Shown here piece by piece: positions 1 to 9,740 of a stretch of 64,000 nt of DNA. A program made the position numbers and the translations under genes. The DNA is from CAZSSM01 sp964609385. GTDB taxonomy: Bacteria; Planctomycetota; Planctomycetia; Isosphaerales; Isosphaeraceae. Every line of letters starts with the position of its first letter. Within the stretch, counting starts at the first letter, position 1. Where the stretch lies: assembly GCA_964609385.1 (NCBI GenBank), contig CAZSSM010000028.1, forward strand, positions 13,059 to 77,058. Direction: 5' to 3'. The notes beneath the pieces were generated by a model that worked only from the letters and a program-made list of their open reading frames with translations, made no database searches and had not been told where the DNA came from.

Positions 1-214
1 GGGTTCGAAGGCTCAGAGCGCGCTGCCGAGCGGGATTGGGGTGGACAATCCCTTGGGAAGATGCTGGCTTGTCCGGGCCTTTCCCGACCGAAGGGCCGTC
101 GGACGATCTCGGATCAAATCGGGAGCCTGATCGACTTCAGGATACCTTGAGACTCCGAAGAATCTCCGACGCGTCGTTCATCGAGCCTTGGGTCGAGTCG
201 GAGCGATCCCTCCC

Positions 215-1825
215 ATGTCCGTGGAACCGCAACTCTCCCGCGTCCGACCCCGTCCCTCGACCCAATTCACCGAGTACCTCGGCGTGGACCGGTCGACGGA
301 CCGGCCCGTTGAGCCCACCTCGACAACCGTCGAGGTCGATGAGTCGGTCGACACGTTCGCGACCGTGATCGCCGGTGGCGGCCCGGCCGGCCTGACCGCC
401 GGATATGAACTGACCAAACACGGCCATGGCTGTGTCGTTCTGGAGGCCGATCCGATTCGGGTCGGCGGGATCAGCCGAACCGACCAATACCAGGGATATC
501 GGTTCGATATCGGCGGACATCGGTTCTTTTCCAAAAGCGCGGAGATCAATCGGGTCTGGGACGAGATCCTCGGTGAAGAGTTCCTGACCCGCTCGCGGTT
601 GAGCCGGATCTACTACGACCGCCGATTCTTCTACTATCCGCTCAAGCCGGTCGACGCGTTCCTGAAGCTGGGGCCGGTCCGCTCAACGCGAATTCTGGCC
701 AGTTACCTGCTGGCGCGACTGCGCCCGATCCACCCGGAGCGAAGCTTCGAGGACTGGGTGGTCAACCGGTTCGGTCGGGAGCTGTTCCGGATCTTCTTCA
801 AGACCTACACCGAGAAGGTCTGGGGGATGGCGACCGACCAGATCTCGGCCGACTGGGCGGCGCAGCGGATCAAAGGGTTGAGCCTGACCAAGGCGGTCGC
901 CTCCGCGCTGCTGGGTCGCTGGGCATCGGGTTGTGGCGAGGTGGTCAAGACGCTCATCGACCAATTCAAATATCCGCGTTTGGGTCCCGGTCAGATGTGG
1001 GAGACGGCCCAGCGGAAGATCGATACGGCTGGCGGTTCGGTTCGGCTCGACCAGCGGGTGGTCCGCCTCGAGCGCGATGCGCAAGGGATCCGGGCGATGC
1101 TCGCACGCGATGGACAGGGCCGCACAACCCGCTATATGGCTCGTCATTTCCTCTCGACCTTGCCGATTCGCGAGCTGATCCGCGCCATGGACCCGCCGGC
1201 GCCTGAGACGATCCGACAGGCCGCCGAATCGCTTCGCTACCGCGATTTCCTCACCGTCGTCTTGATCGTCGATCAACTCGAGACATTCCCCGACACGTGG
1301 ATCTATATCCATGAACCCGGTGTCAAGCTCGGTCGCGTGCAGAACTTCAAGAACTGGTCACCCTACATGGTCCCCGAACCGAGCCGATCGAGTCTGGGCC
1401 TCGAATACTTCTGCTTTGAGGGGGACGACCTCTGGACGATGAAGGATTCGGAGTTGATCGCTCTGGGGACCCGAGAGATCGACCAGATCGGTTTGATCGC
1501 GGCTGAGCAGGTCGTCGATGGGACCGTCGTCCGGATGCCGAAAGCCTATCCAGTCTACGACGATGCCTACCAGGACCATGTCGCCACGATCCGTGATTGG
1601 TTGGCCGAGGCCGCACCCAACCTGGCGTTGGCCGGTCGCAACGGGATGCACAAATACAATAATCAGGACCACTCGATGATGACCGCGTTGCTGGCGGCAC
1701 GGAACATCCTGGGTGACGGCCCCTTCGATCCCTGGCGGGTCAACACCGACGCTCAGTATCACGAGGAGGGCGAGGCGCCCGAGTCCGGTCGCACCGTCCC
1801 TCGAGCGCTTGCTGCTAACAGTTGA
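215..1825 (+). CDS. FAD/NAD(P)-dependent amine-oxidase-like oxidoreductase
   Basis: Predicted 536-aa flavoprotein. A dinucleotide-binding glycine motif (GGGPAGLTAGYEL) lies about 50 residues in, followed by the VGGISRT and GGHRFFSK segments seen in protoporphyrinogen-oxidase/amine-oxidase and UDP-galactopyranose-mutase-like FAD proteins. A C-terminal stretch (NGMHKYNNQDHSM) closes the FAD domain in this family. The ATG at 215 is preferred to an upstream TTG at 188 because a GGAG lies about 11 nt before it. The N-terminal ~45 residues before the FAD fold are not recognisable. Family members near polysaccharide genes are often annotated as UDP-galactopyranose mutase-like, but the neighbours here give no substrate clue. 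It converges with the MscS gene. The fold is confident; the reaction is unknown. Confidence 0.85.
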   Translation: MSVEPQLSRVRPRPSTQFTEYLGVDRSTDRPVEPTSTTVEVDESVDTFATVIAGGGPAGLTAGYELTKHGHGCVVLEADPIRVGGISRTDQYQGYRFDIGGHRFFSKSAEINRVWDEILGEEFLTRSRLSRIYYDRRFFYYPLKPVDAFLKLGPVRSTRILASYLLARLRPIHPERSFEDWVVNRFGRELFRIFFKTYTEKVWGMATDQISADWAAQRIKGLSLTKAVASALLGRWASGCGEVVKTLIDQFKYPRLGPGQMWETAQRKIDTAGGSVRLDQRVVRLERDAQGIRAMLARDGQGRTTRYMARHFLSTLPIRELIRAMDPPAPETIRQAAESLRYRDFLTVVLIVDQLETFPDTWIYIHEPGVKLGRVQNFKNWSPYMVPEPSRSSLGLEYFCFEGDDLWTMKDSELIALGTREIDQIGLIAAEQVVDGTVVRMPKAYPVYDDAYQDHVATIRDWLAEAAPNLALAGRNGMHKYNNQDHSMMTALLAARNILGDGPFDPWRVNTDAQYHEEGEAPESGRTVPRALAANS

Positions 1826-1877
1826 GCGGAACCGAAGAACAAACTCACCAATCGCCCGTTACAAACTTAAGCGTTTG

Positions 1878-2675
1878 TCATGTCGCCGAGTTGTTGACAT
1901 GAACGTCCATCTGCGGGAAGGGGATCTCAATATTGGCCTCATCCAGGGCCATCTTGACAGCGCGGGTGGTCGCCTGCAGGACCGGGAAGAAATCGGCGGC
2001 CGGTGCCCAGACGCGGACCGACCAGTTGACCGCCGAGTCACCTAAGTCTACGAGCACGATCGCCGGCTCGGGATCGGAAAGGGACCCCGGAACGTTCTGA
2101 GCCGCCTTGGTCAGCACCTCGCGCGTGGTGTCGATGTCGGCCGAGTACGAGACACCGACGGCGACGTCGGCCCGACGTTCCGTGTGGTACGAGATATTTT
2201 CAATGGTTGTTCCAAAGATCTCGCCATTGGGGATGACGAACCGACGCTTGTCGAAGGTATCGAGGGCTGTGGTGAACAACTCGATCTCCTCAATCTTGCC
2301 GGTCTGACCTGCCACGGTCACGACATCACCGACCTTGAACGGCCGGAAGATCAGCAGCATCATGCCGGCTGCGAGGTTGCCCAAGGCGCCCTGGAAGGCG
2401 AGCCCGATCGCGATACCGGCCGAACCGAGAACCGCAGCGAAGCTGGTCGTCTCAATCCCGAAGACGCTCAGGCAGCCGAGGATCACGAACAGGAGGATCA
2501 ACCAACGGACCGATCGGGCCAAAAACTTAGACAACGTTTCGTCGATCTCGGAACGCTGCAACGCCGCCATTGTCGAGCGGGACGCCCAACCCGAAACGAT
2601 CCAACCAACGACGAGCAAGACGATCACTAACAGGGCGCTGCCGCCGTACTGGATAACGTAATCAACGACATTCAT
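1878..2675 (-). CDS. Small-conductance mechanosensitive channel, MscS family
   Basis: Predicted 265-aa inner-membrane channel that releases solutes on hypo-osmotic shock. Three membrane segments are visible (about residues 12-30, 55-75 and 80-110). The third is the glycine/alanine-rich pore helix (GSAGIAIGLAFQGALGNLA), followed by the family signature FRPFKVGD and the beta domain containing VIPNGEIF. Length matches the short MscS class. Start chosen at 2675 because GGAG lies about 10 nt upstream; an in-frame ATG at 2690 is the alternative. It lies 290 nt downstream of the MBL-fold gene on the same strand, so co-transcription is possible but not shown. Confidence 0.93.
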   Translation of the reverse strand: MNVVDYVIQYGGSALLVIVLLVVGWIVSGWASRSTMAALQRSEIDETLSKFLARSVRWLILLFVILGCLSVFGIETTSFAAVLGSAGIAIGLAFQGALGNLAAGMMLLIFRPFKVGDVVTVAGQTGKIEEIELFTTALDTFDKRRFVIPNGEIFGTTIENISYHTERRADVAVGVSYSADIDTTREVLTKAAQNVPGSLSDPEPAIVLVDLGDSAVNWSVRVWAPAADFFPVLQATTRAVKMALDEANIEIPFPQMDVHVNNSAT

Positions 2676-2965
2676 GGGGAGGTTCTCCATGATGGAACGC
2701 GTGTGGGAACGAGGCGGGACATGACATGCCCACGGAGCATGCAGCATCAGCCTAAGCGCCGCGCACGACGTTTCCTAGGTTCTCCCCGAGTTTCTCGTCC
2801 CCCAAGAAATCATGCATCCGATGGTGAAGGGTGGACGCCCGACCTTCGCGGCGCGTCCTTTTATAAGCAATTTCTTGGAACACCAACCACGAGCATACCA
2901 AACACTATACATGCCTGGCGTGCCAGGATTCCAAGGCGCTGTGTCAGGGAAAGGAGTTGCTTGGA

Positions 2966-3841
2966 TCAAAGCCAGACGGTCAACCGCTCACGGAGCGTGT
3001 GGGGCAATCGACGGTTGACGATTCGGGTGATCTGGTCGGGGTGTAGCCGGGTGCTGTAGTGCGAGGCGATGATGCACTCGTTCTCGAATCGGTCGGCGCG
3101 GGCGAGGATATCATCGAGGTGAATGTGCCCGTACTTATGGATTTGTTCGGGTCGTTCGTTGGGCGCGACGAAGGTCATCTCGACGATGAGCACTTCCGCG
3201 CGGAAGACGGCCGGCTCGGCATCGAGTCCCGCCGGCGCGGTGTCGCCCAGGTAGGCGACTTTGGGCAATCGGATTTCGGAGGTCACCTCGACGCCGGAGA
3301 GCCGGAGATCGCGGATCTGCTCGCCGGTCAAGTCGTGATACTCGGGCTTGAGCTTCTTGCGACGGTTCCAGACCAGGAACCCGAGGCTGGGGATGGTGTG
3401 CTGGGTGGCGATGGTCGAGACGATCAGCTCGCGGCTCAACTCGACCTCTTGGCCGGGTTCCAGGCCGACCAATTCGGCAGGCATCCGGCCGCGATCGAGC
3501 CGCTGCACAGCGCGAAGCAATCGCTCGACGGGCTCGACGGCGGAGTGGGGCAGATAGATCGTCGGCGGGGTCATCTTCATCATTCGCCGACGGGCCACCA
3601 GAACCGGAAGCGCTGCGATGTGGTCCAGGTGCGTATGCGAGACGAACCAGTGGGGTGTGGCCATGAAGGCCCAAGGCTGGGCGCCGAGGTCGAAGCCCAG
3701 CTTCATCTCGGGGACCCGCCAGTAAGTCTGCACTGCCGCCCGCGAGTATCCTTCGACGGTGAAGTCACGATGTTTGAGGATCCGCACCGGCGCGTTGTCG
3801 ACCGGATGGTCCAGCGATTCGTCGGCCACATCCACAGCCAA
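2966..3841 (-). CDS. MBL-fold hydrolase, ribonuclease Z-like
   Basis: Predicted 291-aa metallo-beta-lactamase-fold enzyme. The zinc motif HTHLDH is at about residues 89-94. Further ligands are likely in the LGDTAPA segment and in a late histidine (ASHYSTR). The layout is that of ribonuclease Z/arylsulfatase-like MBL proteins rather than of beta-lactamases. The start codon appears to be TTG at 3841: no ATG occurs before residue ~47, and an AAGGA Shine-Dalgarno sits about 9 nt upstream of the TTG. The protein is shorter than typical tRNase Z, and without the exosite arm visible I would not call it a tRNA processing enzyme. It is followed by the MscS gene on the same strand. Confidence 0.85.
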   Translation of the reverse strand: MAVDVADESLDHPVDNAPVRILKHRDFTVEGYSRAAVQTYWRVPEMKLGFDLGAQPWAFMATPHWFVSHTHLDHIAALPVLVARRRMMKMTPPTIYLPHSAVEPVERLLRAVQRLDRGRMPAELVGLEPGQEVELSRELIVSTIATQHTIPSLGFLVWNRRKKLKPEYHDLTGEQIRDLRLSGVEVTSEIRLPKVAYLGDTAPAGLDAEPAVFRAEVLIVEMTFVAPNERPEQIHKYGHIHLDDILARADRFENECIIASHYSTRLHPDQITRIVNRRLPHTLRERLTVWL

Positions 3842-3984
3842 GGGGCACGTCCTTCGTCTCTACCCGAGCCTCAATGCCGGTCGGCAAACCTCGATCATAG
3901 CGTCAGCGATAAGGGCCAGACACCCGAATCTCGATCGGAGTTCGGCGTGTCCGGCCCATTGATCCCGACCGGTCCGGCGCGACT

Positions 3985-5277
3985 TTAGCTGGGGATCGGG
4001 TCGGTCCGATGCCCCGACCGTTCGCGTGGCGGGACGTCACGGGTCAAGGCCGCCGTGCTCGACAAACCGGCCAGCGAGTTGACGTAGGCGGTCGCCAACG
4101 GGATCGGTTCGACGGCGCCGCGTGCGCGGAGTTGGATCCGCGCCACCTCGGGCGGGCAGTAGTAGCGGATCGGATGCTTGCCGCCCATCCCCCGGCTGAC
4201 GTACATCGTCGTGCCACCTTGGCGGAAGAAGCCGTGGTCGAAGCGTCGGCTGTAGACGCTCGGCATGAGGATCGGGCCGAGCCCAGGCAACCGGATCTGG
4301 CCACCATGGTTGTGACCGGCCAGGATCAAGTCGACCCCCCACTTGGCCGCGCGATAAAAACGGTCGGGCGTATGGCTGAGCAAGATATGATAGTCGGCTT
4401 CGGGCATGGCCTGGTCCAACGCGGGCCCCCACGGTTCGCTGGTCCCGCCCAAGGTGAGGTAGGCCGGAGCCAGGTCAGGCTTGGCGTGCTCGGGCAGGAC
4501 CTCGAGCCGCACCCAGCGCCCTTCAAGGATCTCGAAACCACCGGCCTCGACTCCCTCGACGATCGGTTGAACATCATATTTATGGTCGTGGTTGCCCAAG
4601 ATCGCATACTTACCCAACCGGGCAGGGATCCGTTCCAACAACGGTGCGATCCAGTCCACTTGATCGATCGCATCGATCAGGTCGCCGGTGAAGAGGACCA
4701 GATCAGGCCGAGGGCCAGCGGTGGCCTCGGCCAGCATCGCCTCGAAGAAACGTCGGTCCAGCGCGGCGATGATGTGGAGGTCGCTGAGGTGGAGGATTGT
4801 CAGGCCCTCCAGCGCCGGGTGCAGGGCCAACCGCTCGACTCGGTACTCGTAGCGCTCCAGGGTAAGCACCTCGTTGCCCGGCCAGGTGACCAGCGAACGG
4901 AAACGACCGGTCCCGACCAGTGTCTGGCGACCGTAGCGTGCGGCCAGGTCGACGTGGTCGTGCTCGGTCTCGCGGGTCACATCACGCGGCATCGGCCGCA
5001 GGATCCGGCTCAAGGTCGAGGCGGGCAGGGCGAGGCCCAACAAAGCGAGGCAGAGACCGCCGTAGATCTGGACGGCCATCGGCCACTCGGACCAGGGGGT
5101 CTGCCAGGTCGCGCTGATCAAGCCGACCGAGAGGGCGAGGAACGACAAGGCCAGGCCGGGGTTGACCAGGGCGAGCCGCTGCTCGCTGAGGCCGAGGCCG
5201 TGGAGCACATTGAGGATCCAGATCCAGAGGCCGACGTGGCCGAGTCCGCAAGCGATCAGGACGAGCCAGGTGCTCAT
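3985..5277 (-). CDS. Membrane-anchored metallophosphoesterase
   Basis: Predicted 430-aa protein with three hydrophobic N-terminal segments (within about residues 1-95) followed by a calcineurin-like phosphoesterase domain. All five metal-binding blocks are visible: LSDLHI, FTGDLID, LGNHDHKYD, LLSHTPD and AGHNHGGQ. The membrane-plus-phosphoesterase layout resembles the YkuE/YaeI group, some of which act on lipid precursors; the substrate here is unknown. The ATG at 5277 is preferred to a TTG at 5295. A low-complexity tail follows the catalytic domain. It lies about 60 nt after the sensor gene on the same strand, so the two may share a transcript. Confidence 0.92.
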   Translation of the reverse strand: MSTWLVLIACGLGHVGLWIWILNVLHGLGLSEQRLALVNPGLALSFLALSVGLISATWQTPWSEWPMAVQIYGGLCLALLGLALPASTLSRILRPMPRDVTRETEHDHVDLAARYGRQTLVGTGRFRSLVTWPGNEVLTLERYEYRVERLALHPALEGLTILHLSDLHIIAALDRRFFEAMLAEATAGPRPDLVLFTGDLIDAIDQVDWIAPLLERIPARLGKYAILGNHDHKYDVQPIVEGVEAGGFEILEGRWVRLEVLPEHAKPDLAPAYLTLGGTSEPWGPALDQAMPEADYHILLSHTPDRFYRAAKWGVDLILAGHNHGGQIRLPGLGPILMPSVYSRRFDHGFFRQGGTTMYVSRGMGGKHPIRYYCPPEVARIQLRARGAVEPIPLATAYVNSLAGLSSTAALTRDVPPRERSGHRTDPIPS

Positions 5278-5335
5278 CGGTCGGGGGTCTCCCAAGCGTC
5301 GAGGCGGAGAGCAGCCGACCGGGCCAGGCCTCGTC

Positions 5336-7552
5336 TCAACCGGCGCCGGACGGTTCGGAATCGGGGTCGGGATCGGGATGATGGTCCGGGACGTCCGGCT
5401 CCGTTTGGCAGTCTAAGCCGTCCGGCTCGAGTCGACCATGCCGTTCGACCGGTGGGTCGAACGGTCCGTTGGGCGAGGCGTCAGCAGGCTTAAGCTGACG
5501 AGAGGTCGGCCCGTCGACCGGCTTGGTTTTCTTCGGGGAGGATGGGTCCACAGCGGTTTCGGGGACCTCACCTTTGGAGTTCATACCGATCGTGACCTGC
5601 TCGACGGTCTTGAGCAGCAATTCGGTCTTGAACGGTTTGTAGAGGGTCGCTTCGAGGCCTTCCCGCTTGGCCTTAACGATCGAGTGTGTCGGATCGTACC
5701 CGAATCCGGTCATCAGAACGATGGCCATTTTTGGCTGGACCGCACGGAGTCGGGTGTAAGCCTCGTAGCCGTTGAAATCGGGCAGTCGGATGTCGATGAG
5801 GGCCGCGTCATAGGGGCTCTGCTGAGCCAGGGCGATCGCTTCGGTGGCGTCGCGAACGGTCTCGACGACGGCGCCGAAGTCCTCGAGTTGGTTGTGGGCG
5901 GCGCGTCGGATCTCGACGTCGGCGTCGGCCAGCAGGATCCGGACGCCACGGAGCCGTTGCAGGGGGGTGGGCCGATCGTCGGGCTGACCCGGCTCGTGGG
6001 GTTCGGGTTGTTGGGTCCGGTCGAAGTGGGTGATCTGCTGGCGGATCTGCCGGGCGCGGTAGAGCACCTTCTTGAGCCGGGCGACGATGTCCTCGTCGTG
6101 GCCGGCATAGCGGGCCAGCACGGTGGTGGCATCGGTGACGATGTCGTCGAGTGGGAGAGCCAATTCGCGGCGGACGGCCAGGATCACATCGCTGGAGACC
6201 TGTCGGCGCTCGGCCCGGAGCAAATCCAACACGTTCAAGGCCGAGGCCATGCTCCGCGCGTAGATCTCGAGGAACTGGCGGTCCCGCTCGTCGAACTGGT
6301 CGGTGGTCCGGCTCTCCACGTTGATCGTGCCGATGACCTGGCCTTGGTAAAGCAAGGGGACGGTCAAGGAGCTGCCGGCCCCCTCGGCGCCCTCCAAATA
6401 TGTCGGGTCGCCAGCGGTATCGCGGCACAGATAGCTCCGTCCGGTCTCGGCGACCATGCCGGTGACGCCGTTGCCCTCAGCCTTGGCGTAAAGGACCCGG
6501 GTGACGGCCCGCGCGGTCATCCCTTCGGAGATCAAAGGCATCAGGCGCAAGGTCTCGGGATCGAGCAGGCGAATCTCGACATAATCGAAGCCGAGCAGGT
6601 TCCGCATATGGTCGAGGATCCGATCGGCCAGCCATTCGGTGCGCTCGGCCTCGGAGAACTCGCGGAGGTCATCGGCGGTCAAGCCGGCCAGCTCCTCGCC
6701 GGCCCGGTGGATCGCCTCGAGCTTCTGGGCCTGGAGCACCTGGCCGGTCGTCTCACGGGTCAGGGCGATCAGGTGGGTCAGACCGCCGGCCTCGGAGAAG
6801 ACCGGCGAGAGGGTCAGGGCCAGGTAGCGCTGGTTGGGCAAGCTCAAGGTCACCGAGGCCGAGCGTCGGCCCTGCCAGGCCAAGGCGAAGGGGTCGGGCT
6901 CGGGCGGATCGGTCTGCGAGAGACTGACGTAGAGGTCCTGACCGGTCCGGACCGACTCGGACGAGCCGACCAGCGCCGAGAAGGCCGAGTTGACCCAGAC
7001 CAGCCGTCGCGACGAGGCGATCACCGCCACGCCCTCGGCCAACGACTCCAGGACCGCCTCGGCCTGAAGCATCAGGCCAGTCCAGGAGAAGGCGCCTTGA
7101 TACGACCGGTCGATGTAGATGCCAGCGAACTCCTGCTCGCGCAACAGGCAGATCGCCCTGGCCATGTCGGTGGCCACGACCGTCTGGTAGGCGGGGGCCG
7201 CGTTGGGGTCGGGGTCCGGAGCTGTTTCGAGCGGGACCCCGAGTTCCGGCGACGAGCAGTGCTCCGTCGACGACTTGGCGGTTAGGACCAGCAGACGGGG
7301 CGAGGCGGCCAAGGGATCGGGCTCCGGCTCAAGGCGCGACGCGAACCAGGACGAGGGGCACCGGCGGTGTTCGGCTCCGTTGCCATCCCTCAATCTGACA
7401 ATCCGAGCGCGACCCGACGCCCGCAAGCCCGAGTCCAAACGGGCCGCGCGCGATCTCCAGCCCGGACGACCCAAGGATCTCGGTCGCCCGTGGCCCACGC
7501 TCGTTCCAGTTGAAGCAACGGTCCTAACCTCAGAAGGAGTGCCTACAAACAA
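5336..7552 (-). CDS. PAS-GAF-receiver signalling protein without a kinase ATPase domain
   Basis: Predicted protein of up to 738 aa. The order is: a poorly conserved N-terminus; a receiver-like stretch (about 85-155); a PAS domain (about 165-270, VLESLAEGVAVI, WVNSAFSALVG); a GAF domain (about 310-445, ending VIGTINVES); a short helical stretch resembling a DHp dimerisation segment; and a C-terminal receiver (about 545-665) with the phospho-acceptor in LIDIRLPDFNG and the lysine in LYKPFK. No HATPase_c N, G1 or G2 box is visible. After the receiver comes an Asp/Pro-rich tail. The first ~85 residues are uncertain because the only upstream start is a TTG at 7552 and no ATG occurs for the first ~128 codons. 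It probably transmits a redox or ligand signal to a partner kinase. Confidence 0.8.
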   Translation of the reverse strand: MFVGTPSEVRTVASTGTSVGHGRPRSLGRPGWRSRAARLDSGLRASGRARIVRLRDGNGAEHRRCPSSWFASRLEPEPDPLAASPRLLVLTAKSSTEHCSSPELGVPLETAPDPDPNAAPAYQTVVATDMARAICLLREQEFAGIYIDRSYQGAFSWTGLMLQAEAVLESLAEGVAVIASSRRLVWVNSAFSALVGSSESVRTGQDLYVSLSQTDPPEPDPFALAWQGRRSASVTLSLPNQRYLALTLSPVFSEAGGLTHLIALTRETTGQVLQAQKLEAIHRAGEELAGLTADDLREFSEAERTEWLADRILDHMRNLLGFDYVEIRLLDPETLRLMPLISEGMTARAVTRVLYAKAEGNGVTGMVAETGRSYLCRDTAGDPTYLEGAEGAGSSLTVPLLYQGQVIGTINVESRTTDQFDERDRQFLEIYARSMASALNVLDLLRAERRQVSSDVILAVRRELALPLDDIVTDATTVLARYAGHDEDIVARLKKVLYRARQIRQQITHFDRTQQPEPHEPGQPDDRPTPLQRLRGVRILLADADVEIRRAAHNQLEDFGAVVETVRDATEAIALAQQSPYDAALIDIRLPDFNGYEAYTRLRAVQPKMAIVLMTGFGYDPTHSIVKAKREGLEATLYKPFKTELLLKTVEQVTIGMNSKGEVPETAVDPSSPKKTKPVDGPTSRQLKPADASPNGPFDPPVERHGRLEPDGLDCQTEPDVPDHHPDPDPDSEPSGAG

Positions 7553-7818
7553 GTCTAGGGTGGGTTGGCCTCAGCCACAAGTCGCGCCACGCTCGACCCA
7601 CCGCGCTCCGACGTCCCGACTCGGATGCTTGACAGTGCCTGAGAGACACCCGTAGCATCGCGCTTGAACGGTCCCCATGCGGTTAAGTGGTTCCAGTTCG
7701 TCGGTTCACCGCGGAGGATCCGACACGGGGTCACCATGCGGTGACGGCAAGCGCTTACCTTCTAGGCTTCGGCCTTCTTTGCGACCTTCGTATGTGGTCC
7801 GTGGAGGTCCTCTCGACG

Positions 7819-8415
7819 ATGAGTGCCGTTCGCCATTCGGGCCTCGGAGGCCCGTCACGATCCGTCGCCACAGACGCTGCCCTGCTGGTCGTCGATCTCC
7901 AGGAGAAGCTGCTCCGCGTCATGGAACAGCCCGGACGCCTGGCGGTGGCCAACACGGTTCGGCTAGTCCGTGCCGCCCAGTTGCTTGAAGTCCCCCTCCA
8001 CGCCACCGAGCAATATCCGCAAGGGCTCGGCCCAACCGCCTCAGAGATCACCGCGCTCATCTCCGAGGCGGATCGCGAGGCCAAGATGACCTTCCACGCG
8101 GCTACCGAGTCGGTCCAGGCCTGGCTCGTCGACCTCGGCGTGCGCGACGTGACGCTCGTCGGGATCGAGACCCACATCTGCGTCGCCCAGACGGCCCTCG
8201 AGCTGCTCGACCTGGGCTACCGCGTCCAGGTTCCCAACGATGCGGTCGCCGCGCGCCACGAACGGGACCATCAAACCGCCTTGGAACGGCTGACCCACGC
8301 CGGTGCAACGGTGACCTCCACCGAAGCGGTCCTCTTCGAATGGATCGGCACCGCCGAGCACCCCCACTTCAAGGCGATCAGCGCCCTGGTCCGCGACTTC
8401 CAAACGCCCGATTGA
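7819..8415 (+). CDS. Isochorismatase-family cysteine hydrolase
   Basis: Predicted 198-aa cytoplasmic hydrolase. The catalytic triad of the family is visible: Asp in ALLVVDLQEKL, Lys in REAKMTFHA, and Cys in GIETHICVAQTALELL. This matches the YcaC/isochorismatase-like group, which cleaves amide or vinyl-ether bonds of small molecules; the substrate cannot be read from sequence. The ATG at 7819 has GGAGG 11 nt upstream and is chosen over a non-conserved N-terminal extension that starts near 7687. It lies 95 nt upstream of the aminotransferase on the same strand, so the two may form a small operon. Confidence 0.92.
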   Translation: MSAVRHSGLGGPSRSVATDAALLVVDLQEKLLRVMEQPGRLAVANTVRLVRAAQLLEVPLHATEQYPQGLGPTASEITALISEADREAKMTFHAATESVQAWLVDLGVRDVTLVGIETHICVAQTALELLDLGYRVQVPNDAVAARHERDHQTALERLTHAGATVTSTEAVLFEWIGTAEHPHFKAISALVRDFQTPD

Positions 8416-8510
8416 TCGCTCTGATCAGGGATCCCGAGCCGGGACCGTCGACGGCGACTCGGCAACGACACCCCGATCCGATTCACCAACGTCCGCCCGG
8501 AGCCCAAACC

Positions 8511-9740
8511 ATGGCCACCGCCACCACAACCGACGTCCAGGGACACCCGGCCTCCAGGATCGCCCCGCCCGAGATCCCCCCAGCGCTCGATCCGCCGGTC
8601 CGCTACCTGATGGGGCCCGGCCCCAGCGATGTCCATCCACGTGTCCTGGCCGCCATGGCCCGGCCCAATATCGGCCACCTCGACCCTCAGTTCCTTGCGT
8701 TGATGGACCGGGTCCAGAACCTGCTCCGCTACGCCTTTCAGACCGAAAACCGGCTGACCCTGGCCGTCTCGGGCACCGGCTCGGCCGGTATGGAGGCGGT
8801 GATCACCAACCTGGTCGAGCCGGGCGACCGCGTGTTGGTCGGCGTCAACGGCGTCTTCGGCGGTCGGATGGTCGAGGTTGCCACCCGCGCCGGCGCGGAG
8901 GTCCAGCGGATCGACCGGCCTTTCGGCGAGGTCTTCGAACCCGATGAGTTCCGCAAGGCGATCGCCCAGTTCAAGCCCAAGCTCGTCGGCTTCGTCCACG
9001 CTGAGACCTCCACCGGCGCCTGGCAGCCGGTCGAGGAGATCGCCCGGATCGCCCACGAACACGATGCGTTGGTGGCCATCGACACCGTCACCTCGCTGAC
9101 TGGCGTTCCTGTCGAGATCGACGCCTGGGGCATCGATGCGGTTTACTCGGGGACCCAGAAGTGCCTGAGCTGCCCGCCCGGCCTAGCCCCGGTCTCCTTC
9201 AGCCGACGCGCTGAGGAGGTGATCGCCAACCGCTCCCGGCCCGTCCAGAGTTGGTATCTGGACATGACGCTTATTCAAAGCTATTGGGGTGGCGATCGCG
9301 CGTATCACCACACCGCGCCGATCAGCATGAACTATGCCTTGCACGAGGCCCTGGCCCTGGTGGCCGAGGAGGGCTTGGAGGCGCGGTTCGCTCGCCACAT
9401 GCTCCACCATCGGGCGCTCAAGGCCGGTCTGGAGGCCCTGGGCATCCGCTACCTGACCGCCGAAGGACACGGCCTCCCGCAGCTCAACTGCGTCGCCGCG
9501 CCCGAAGGGGTCGACGAGGCCCAGGTCCGCCGTCGACTCCTGACCGAGTGGGGCTTGGAGATCGGTGGCGGCCTCGGCCCGTTCAAAGGCAAGGCCTGGC
9601 GGATCGGCCTAATGGGCCACAGTTGCGACCGCAACCACGTTACCACCGTGCTTTCGGCCTTGGGCACCTGCCTCCGCGACCTCGGTCAGCCGGTCGACCC
9701 CGGCGCCGCCCTGGCCGCCGCCGCCGAGCAGTATCGTTAA
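8511..9740 (+). CDS. Alanine/serine-glyoxylate-type aminotransferase (class V)
   Basis: Predicted 409-aa PLP enzyme of aminotransferase class V. The N-terminal substrate loop GPGPSDVHPRVL, the cofactor region SGTGSAGMEA, the PLP-contacting AIDTVTSL and the Schiff-base lysine K217 in YSGTQKCLS are all visible. The end (RIGLMGHS) is typical of alanine-glyoxylate and serine-glyoxylate aminotransferases that feed glyoxylate into glycine. Length matches the family (about 380-410 aa). The start at 8511 (ATGGCC) excludes a 57-residue unconserved extension. It probably shares a transcript with the upstream isochorismatase-like gene. An imperfect hairpin follows the stop. Confidence 0.94.
   Translation: MATATTTDVQGHPASRIAPPEIPPALDPPVRYLMGPGPSDVHPRVLAAMARPNIGHLDPQFLALMDRVQNLLRYAFQTENRLTLAVSGTGSAGMEAVITNLVEPGDRVLVGVNGVFGGRMVEVATRAGAEVQRIDRPFGEVFEPDEFRKAIAQFKPKLVGFVHAETSTGAWQPVEEIARIAHEHDALVAIDTVTSLTGVPVEIDAWGIDAVYSGTQKCLSCPPGLAPVSFSRRAEEVIANRSRPVQSWYLDMTLIQSYWGGDRAYHHTAPISMNYALHEALALVAEEGLEARFARHMLHHRALKAGLEALGIRYLTAEGHGLPQLNCVAAPEGVDEAQVRRRLLTEWGLEIGGGLGPFKGKAWRIGLMGHSCDRNHVTTVLSALGTCLRDLGQPVDPGAALAAAAEQYR

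Noticed and set aside
1861..1878. Small inverted repeat ACAAAC/GTTTGT between the oxidoreductase and MscS genes
   Set aside because: A 6-bp AT-rich stem overlapping the MscS stop codon is too weak to call a terminator.
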